This document shows, piece by piece, positions 58,522 to 64,000 of a DNA stretch of 64,000 nucleotides (positions are counted from its first letter, which is position 1; each line of letters starts with the position of its first letter). The stretch comes from Streptomyces sennicomposti. GTDB lineage: Bacteria; Actinomycetota; Actinomycetes; Streptomycetales; Streptomycetaceae. The DNA is taken from assembly GCF_019890635.1 (NCBI RefSeq), contig NZ_JAIOAB010000031.1, positions 1 to 64,000 of the forward strand, read 5' to 3'. Under the pieces are notes generated by a model that worked only from the letters and a program-made list of their open reading frames with translations, searched no databases and had not been told where the DNA came from. Both the position numbers and the translations under genes were made by a program.

Positions 58522-59805
58522 ATGCCCGAAGCAGACCACGACTCCTTCGAGGAACGGTTCACCCACGTCCTGCGGGACACCGGCGCGGCCCTCGACACCG
58601 GCCGGCGCGACCTGGCCGCCGAGGGCGCGGCACGGGGCCGGCGGCTGGTCGCGCGGCGCCGGGCCGCCGTCGCGGGCGGCGTCGCCGCCGTCGCTCTGGT
58701 CGGGGTGGGCGGGGCGCTCGTCCTCCCCGGCGGCCAGGGCGGAGACGGCCGGCAGCAGTCCGCCGCCGGCAGCCCGAAGGCCGGCATCACCACCACGGCC
58801 GCCGAGACCGGGGCCGCGAAGCCCGCCGTCTCCGCCGCGAGTCTCCTGGGCGCCTTCGAGAAGCTGCTGCCCGGCGGCCGGCTGACGCAGACCGAGGCGC
58901 GCGGCACGGACGAACGCTCCTCGGCGAAGAACATGTACGCGACCCCTTATGTGCAGGGCGTGTACGACGACGGCCGGGGCAAGGCGGCGATCAGCGTCGG
59001 CATCAACCGCGTCCCGCCCGGCACCCAGGAGGCGCGCCAGAACACCCAGTGCCCCGACAAGGCGTTCATCGCCTACGACAGCTGCTCCACGACGAAACTG
59101 GCCGACGGCTCCGCCCTGATGATCCTCAAGGGGTACGAGTACCCGGACAAGCGCAGCGGCACGAAGCTGTGGCGCGCCGAACTGGTCACGCCGACCGGCC
59201 AGTTCATCGACGTACAGGAGTGGAACGCGGCGGCCGAGAAGGACGCGCCGGTCACCCGCCCCGAACCGCCGCTGTCGGCGGCGCGGTTGACGGCGCTGGC
59301 CACCGCGGCCGAGTGGCGTACGGCGGCCGACGCGATCCCGGCGAGCCAGTGGCCGAAGCCCGCGCCGAACGAGCCGAAGGGCCCGACGGGTTCCGTCTCG
59401 GCGACCCTCGCCGGGCTGCTGCCCAAGGGCGTCGAGATCGTGGGCAAGGGCAACGCGGATCCCGAGTTCGGGTACGTCGTCGTGGACGACGGCAAGGGCG
59501 CGAGCCTGGTCCAGCTCAACGACCAGCCCGACATGCGGGACGTCGAGGGCGAGTTGTTCGGTGCGGACGCCAAGGTCCTGCCCGACGGCACGAAGGTCGT
59601 CACGCACCAGTCGGCCGGCGACAAGGACATCGCGGGCATCGTCATGTGGACGGTGGACACCATCCGCCCCGACGGCCGCCGCGTCGTGATCAGCGCCTTC
59701 AACTCGGGCGCCCAGACCACGGCGCCCACCCGCAGGGCCCCGGCCCTCACCCTGTCCCGGCTGGAGAAGATCGCCACCGACCCGAAGTGGAACACCCTGG
59801 GCTGA
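58522..59805 (+). CDS. membrane protein paired with the ECF sigma factor
   Basis: 427 aa. The cytoplasmic N-terminus (1-50, DSFEERFTHVLRDTGAALDTGRRDLAAEGAARGRRLVARRR) could hold the sigma factor, one membrane helix follows (about 52-72, AAVAGGVAAVALVGVGGALVL), and the large extracytoplasmic part has two related halves beginning SLLGAFEKLLPGGRLTQTEARG and GSVSATLAGLLPKGVEIVGKGN. The duplicated domain suggests an external sensor. It lacks a ZAS zinc anti-sigma motif. It is probably cotranscribed with the sigma gene; an anti-sigma role is inferred from context. Confidence 0.82.
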   Translation: MPEADHDSFEERFTHVLRDTGAALDTGRRDLAAEGAARGRRLVARRRAAVAGGVAAVALVGVGGALVLPGGQGGDGRQQSAAGSPKAGITTTAAETGAAKPAVSAASLLGAFEKLLPGGRLTQTEARGTDERSSAKNMYATPYVQGVYDDGRGKAAISVGINRVPPGTQEARQNTQCPDKAFIAYDSCSTTKLADGSALMILKGYEYPDKRSGTKLWRAELVTPTGQFIDVQEWNAAAEKDAPVTRPEPPLSAARLTALATAAEWRTAADAIPASQWPKPAPNEPKGPTGSVSATLAGLLPKGVEIVGKGNADPEFGYVVVDDGKGASLVQLNDQPDMRDVEGELFGADAKVLPDGTKVVTHQSAGDKDIAGIVMWTVDTIRPDGRRVVISAFNSGAQTTAPTRRAPALTLSRLEKIATDPKWNTLG

Positions 59806-59816
59806 CCCACGGCCCG

Positions 59817-59849
59817 CCGTCCCCTCCCGGCGCCACGGGGAGGGGACGG
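59817..59849. terminator. bidirectional terminator between convergent genes
   Basis: CCGTCCCCTCCC (59817-59828) and GGGAGGGGACGG (59838-59849) form a perfect 12-bp stem with a 9-nt loop, 11 nt after the stop of the sigma-partner gene and 21 nt from the end of the opposing lipoprotein gene. Confidence 0.82.
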
Positions 59850-59870
59850 CGAGGCCCCTCCCGGCGAGGA

Positions 59871-60923
59871 TCACAAGCTCGTCAGCGGTCCCGGCAGGTC
59901 GAACGTGTGCGATGTCCCCCCGGCCAGGTCGACCACGGTCGCGGTGTCGTCCGAGACCATCAGCCAGCCGCTCCGCGTGGGCCGCAGCAGATACGAGTCG
60001 TCCACGCCGCCGGCCGTCACACGGCGCAGTTCGCGTCCGCTCGCGCGGTCGAGTTCGACGAGGTCGCTGTCCTGGCCGCGGTTCACCGCGAGCACGACGG
60101 TGCCCTCCGTCGCCTGCACGGCGTCGACCCGTCCACCGGTCACGCTCACCACCGTCGCGCCGTCCACGTGGGAGAGGGCCGCCCGCACCGCCGTCCCGCC
60201 GCCGTCCGCGGCAGGGGAGCCGGCCAGCACCGGAACTCCGGCGGCGCAGGCCAGTTGCTGCACCTGCACACCGGGGGAGCGGCCGGCGCGCCGTACCCGG
60301 CCGGTGGCGAGGTCGAGCACGCTCACCTCCATGCCGTCGTCCTCCCCGGCGGCCAGGCACACGCTGTCCCCGGACGGATCGGGGGCCGTCAGCGTGACCG
60401 GTCCCGGAACCCGTGCGCGGCGCACCTGCTTCCAGGTCTTCGCGTCGCGCACCAGCACCTCGGCGGTCCTGCGGCCCGCCGCGCCGGGGCCGCCGGAGCC
60501 GTCAGCGGCGGGCACGGTCGCCAACAGGCTTCTGCCGGGCACGAGTTCGGTCTGCTGCCCGATGCTGCCCCGCTCCTCCAGGGCGTGCCGGGCGGGGTCC
60601 AGCCGGAAGAGCCGGTCCCCGTGCCCGCCCTCGCCGGGCAGCGACAGCCACCACGTCCCGTCGCCCGACCGCACGAGCTGCGGGGCCGCCACGTCGTCGT
60701 CGCCGTCCGCGCGCGGCACGACGGCCAGCGTCTGCGCGTGCCGCGCCGCCGGATCGATGCCGACCACCACGGTGCGCCCGGACACGCGCGCGGTCACGAA
60801 CGTCTCGGACCCCTTCCAGTCCGACCCCACCTCGATGTCCTGGGCGGCGGAGCAGGACGCCAGCAGCGCGATGGACGCCACGAGCGCGGCGTACGACGTC
60901 TTGCGCAGCGGCACGGCGATCAC
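59871..60923 (-). CDS. putative beta-propeller lipoprotein of an ABC operon
   Basis: 350 aa. The signal peptide ends in a lipobox (ALLASC, Cys near residue 24). The mature protein has repeated short strands typical of a WD/PQQ-like propeller (for example TVVVGIDPAARHAQTLAVV, MEVSVLDLATGRVRRAG, DLVELDRASGRELRRV). It overlaps the permease gene by 4 bp (GTGA), so it is the third gene of an ATPase-permease-lipoprotein operon. It may be the external partner of the FtsX-type permease. Substrate and exact role unknown. Confidence 0.82.
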   Translation of the reverse strand: MIAVPLRKTSYAALVASIALLASCSAAQDIEVGSDWKGSETFVTARVSGRTVVVGIDPAARHAQTLAVVPRADGDDDVAAPQLVRSGDGTWWLSLPGEGGHGDRLFRLDPARHALEERGSIGQQTELVPGRSLLATVPAADGSGGPGAAGRRTAEVLVRDAKTWKQVRRARVPGPVTLTAPDPSGDSVCLAAGEDDGMEVSVLDLATGRVRRAGRSPGVQVQQLACAAGVPVLAGSPAADGGGTAVRAALSHVDGATVVSVTGGRVDAVQATEGTVVLAVNRGQDSDLVELDRASGRELRRVTAGGVDDSYLLRPTRSGWLMVSDDTATVVDLAGGTSHTFDLPGPLTSL

Positions 60924-62133
60924 CAGTCCTTCATCGCCTCGGTGGGGGACATGCGCGCGGCGCGCCGGGCCGGGAGCACGGCACCGGCGGCCACCACCAG
61001 CACCGTGGCGACCGACAGGGCGATCAGCGTCGGCGCCCCCGGAAGCGGCACCGCGTCCTGCACGTAGGGGGCGACGTCGCCGATGCGCCGCAGCCCGGCC
61101 GCGGCGGCGCCGGACACGCCCACCGCCAGCACCGCCCCGGCCACCGCCGCCACCGCCCCGGCGATCGCCATCTCGGCCACGAGCATGGCCGTCACCGACC
61201 GGCCGCGGAAACCGACCGCCTTGAGGATCCCCACCTCCTGGGCGCGCTGCCGCCCCAGCGCGCCCGTGACCGTGACCGCCCCGGCGAAGGCCAGCACGGC
61301 CAGGACGCCGAGCAGCACCCTGCCGGTCAGCCGGACCAGCGTCAGCACGCCGGGCAACGCCTGGAGCTGCTGCTGGAGCGTGACGGCCGGGTAGTCCATC
61401 CGCTGCACGGCCGCGAGCACCTGCGGCACATGGGCGGAGCTGTCGGCCACCACGGTCAGCTGGTTCCAGCCCGAGGTGCGCAGATAGTCGGCGGTGGTCC
61501 GGCCGGCCGCGGCCGCCGCCCACGCCACCACGCTGCCGTCGTCGGCGTACGCGGTGTCCGGGCCGTCCAGCTGCCAGCTCGGGTCGTACAGGCCCACCAC
61601 CTTCACCCGCGTGCTGACCGTGGCTCCCACACCGGGGCGCACGTAGCGGTGCGCGTCCACCGTCACCGTCCTGCCCACCATCGACGACAGGTCCACGCCG
61701 TGGGTCGAGGCGGGGAAGACCACCTCCCCGCGGTGCAGCGGGAACAGCTTGTCGCGCACCGACTTCACCACCGGGGGCGCGAGCGCCGCGCGGTAGGTCG
61801 TCGCGTACAGCAGATCGGCGCCCTCGGGATTGTCCCGCACGGGCATGGACACCTGGAGCCGGTGCTGGACGGACTGCACGTGCGGGATGCCCGCCAGGCG
61901 CTTCTCCGTCGCCTCCGTGAGCTGCGCCGTGTCGGGGCGGTCCGCCGGCGAGTCCACCGTGATCGACCGGTTCGCCGTGGACTCCCCGACCTGGCGGGTC
62001 GTCGAGCCCTGGGCGGCCGAGGCGATCCCGATCGCGCTCAGGCACACCGCGCCGGCCACCGCGACCATCGCCACCAGCCCGAACAGCCGCCTGCGCAGCG
62101 CCCGCACGTTCCACCACGCCACCTGAAGCAGGT

Positions 62134-62137
<4 letters not shown>
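60920..62137 (-). CDS. ABC transporter permease, FtsX/MacB family
   Basis: 405 aa. N-terminal helix (LFGLVAMVAVAGAVCLSAIGI), a large external domain (about residues 45-265) and three C-terminal helices with the FtsX core LAFAGAVTVTGALGRQRAQEVGILKAVGFRGRSV and the terminal ARRAARMSPTEAMKDW, which matches the 'RRAARLDPVEALR' type end of the family. GTG 62137 overlaps the ATPase stop (GTGA). It works with the ATPase upstream and probably with the propeller lipoprotein downstream. Confidence 0.9.
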
Positions 62138-62859
<722 letters not shown>

Positions 62860-62885
62860 GGAGGTTGCGCTCCCTTTCGTCTCGT

Positions 62886-64000
62886 TCAGTCCCGGGACCG
62901 GCCCGGCGAGGGCAGGGCTCCCAGTTTTCCGTCCAGTGCCTTGTCCAGCTCCCACACGGCCCAGGTGGTCTTGAGGTCGCAGCCCGGCTCGTCGTCGGGC
63001 CGGTACAGGCCGGGCAGGCCCGGACAGCCGCGGTGCGCTGCGACCAGGGCGGCGAGGCGTCCCACCGCCGACTCGTCGGGGTGGCCGCCGAGCAGCAGGT
63101 AGGCGCGGACGATGAGGGCACGGTCGTAGACGTTCGCGCGGGGGCCGGGGTCGGTGGCCCACTTCTCGAGCCGGTCCGCGGTCAGCCAGCCGGGTGCGCG
63201 GTCCTCGTGGCCGGACTGGTGCAGGCCGACCACCAGCGTGGCGGCCGCCTGCGCGCCCTCCAGACCGTCCAGGTCCCAGCGCGTCACGGCGGGGGCGGGC
63301 ACCGGCACGCCGGCGTCCGCGCAGTCCCACACCGCGCGCTGCCAGTCCCGCACGTTGTCCGAGGTGACCGTGGCCGGCACGGTCGAGGGGTCCTGGCACA
63401 GCGCCTTCTGCGGGGCGGTGAGGTCCCGGCCGCCGGCGGTGTGCTCCAGCGCCGCCACGGTCAGCCGGGTGGCGCCGTCGCGCGGCGCGTCCGGGGCGCC
63501 GGCCTGCTTCTCCACGGCGGCCAGCAGGCGTTCGTCGCGCACCGGCCATCCGGCGAGGTCCCGCAGCCGCTGCACGAGGAGGGAGGCGTCGGGGGTGCCG
63601 AGGTAGGAGGACGGGTCGCGCATCGTGCCGTCCGGCAGGCGGTCGCCCTCCAGCCGGCGGGCGACCGAGGAGAACGACCGCGCGGGGCTGCCGGTGGCGC
63701 GCAGGATGTGCACCAGGTCGTAGAGCTGCTCGTGGTCGAGGGCGGTGACGTCGTGGTTCAGCACCTGCTGCCAGGTCGCGCGGTCCACGCGCGGTGTGCG
63801 GCCCGCCGACTCCTGGAGCAGTACGTAGTCGTAGGTCTCCTCCAGCAGCGTGGCGCGTTCCGCCTCCGGCCGCTCGGTGAACCCGCTCACGTCCGGAGCC
63901 GTGGCCGCGGTCAGGGAGGCGGGGACCGGCTCGCCGAGCAGACGGAGACAGCGCGCCAGGACCGCGGCCTTCTCCAGCGGCACGTCGCCGTGGGCCAGCC
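62886..64000 (-). CDS. hypothetical protein, partial (runs off the right end)
   Basis: At least 371 codons are inside the window; the frame stays open to base 64000, so the N-terminus is missing. The visible part is alpha-helical with regular Leu/Ala patterns (LARCLRLLGEPVPASL, LEETYDYVLLQESAGRTPR, LYDLVHILRATG, YDRALIVRAYLLLGGHPDESAVGRLAALVAAHRGCPG, ending TTWAVWELDKALDGKLG). This resembles alpha/alpha-toroid (prenyltransferase/terpene cyclase-like) repeat proteins, but no catalytic motif can be named. It lies just upstream of the ABC operon on the same strand. Confidence 0.7.
   Translation of the reverse strand, partial: LAHGDVPLEKAAVLARCLRLLGEPVPASLTAATAPDVSGFTERPEAERATLLEETYDYVLLQESAGRTPRVDRATWQQVLNHDVTALDHEQLYDLVHILRATGSPARSFSSVARRLEGDRLPDGTMRDPSSYLGTPDASLLVQRLRDLAGWPVRDERLLAAVEKQAGAPDAPRDGATRLTVAALEHTAGGRDLTAPQKALCQDPSTVPATVTSDNVRDWQRAVWDCADAGVPVPAPAVTRWDLDGLEGAQAAATLVVGLHQSGHEDRAPGWLTADRLEKWATDPGPRANVYDRALIVRAYLLLGGHPDESAVGRLAALVAAHRGCPGLPGLYRPDDEPGCDLKTTWAVWELDKALDGKLGALPSPGRSRD

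Overview
The window is chromosomal DNA from an actinomycete, almost certainly a Streptomyces. GC is very high, third codon positions are nearly all G or C, and GTG and TTG starts are common. Mycothiol conjugate amidase (mca), GTP-dependent PEP carboxykinase, a DUF4307 protein and a SCO4983-family protein are typical of the group. From memory (no search was possible), most of the gene order resembles the pccB-cya-hutH-msrA-metB-greA-mca-pck stretch of S. coelicolor.

Layout. 0-7.3 kb: start of an acyl-CoA carboxylase beta subunit, biotin ligase, adenylate cyclase, a secreted low-complexity protein, enoyl-CoA hydratase, a GGDEF diguanylate cyclase and histidine ammonia-lyase. 7.5-12.1 kb: cell envelope genes, namely a sortase substrate, an L,D-transpeptidase lipoprotein and a two-gene MacB-type ABC system. 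12.3-24.4 kb: msrA, metB, a sigma-like/small membrane protein pair, a MarR regulator, threonine dehydratase, greA, mca and a large STAND/TPR protein.

24.5-36.8 kb is a compact accessory gene cluster and the main discovery. One leftward, tightly coupled operon encodes a fold-III PLP decarboxylase (BtrK/VinO-like), a fused AcpS-type phosphopantetheinyl transferase/3-aminobutyryl-CoA-ammonia-lyase-like hotdog protein, an AMP ligase, a carrier protein, an EctB-like diaminobutyrate aminotransferase, an EctA-like acyltransferase with an altered CoA loop, and a cytochrome P450. A LysE exporter follows. Upstream lie a small protein, a LuxR-type activator and a CGNR zinc-finger regulator. A ferredoxin and ferredoxin reductase on the other strand complete the P450 chain. 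There is no ectoine synthase, so this is not an ectoine locus. The inferred logic is that a carrier-bound amino acid is decarboxylated and possibly deaminated, then transferred to diaminobutyrate and oxidised. The exporter and the CGNR gene share an almost identical palindromic operator about 10 kb apart. The LuxR and LysE genes each contain a rare in-frame TTA (bldA) codon.

36.9-50 kb: YyaL-type thioredoxin protein, Mut7-C RNase, hemolysin III, PEP carboxykinase, acetyltransferase, TagC-like secreted protein, aminotransferase and a trypsin-like protease. 49.8-56.9 kb: a divergent D-amino-acid/sugar-acid catabolic locus (D-aminoacylase and D-serine-dehydratase-like enzyme versus PfkB kinase, IclR regulator, RidA and GntP permease) with a palindromic operator in the divergent promoter. 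57.1-64 kb: a hypothetical protein, an ECF sigma factor with a membrane partner, and a three-gene ABC/lipoprotein operon.

Several genes have a TANNNT -10 box about 7 nt before the start codon, which points to leaderless mRNAs. Strong GC hairpin terminators punctuate the transcription units. I saw no rRNA, tRNA, CRISPR array or insertion sequence.
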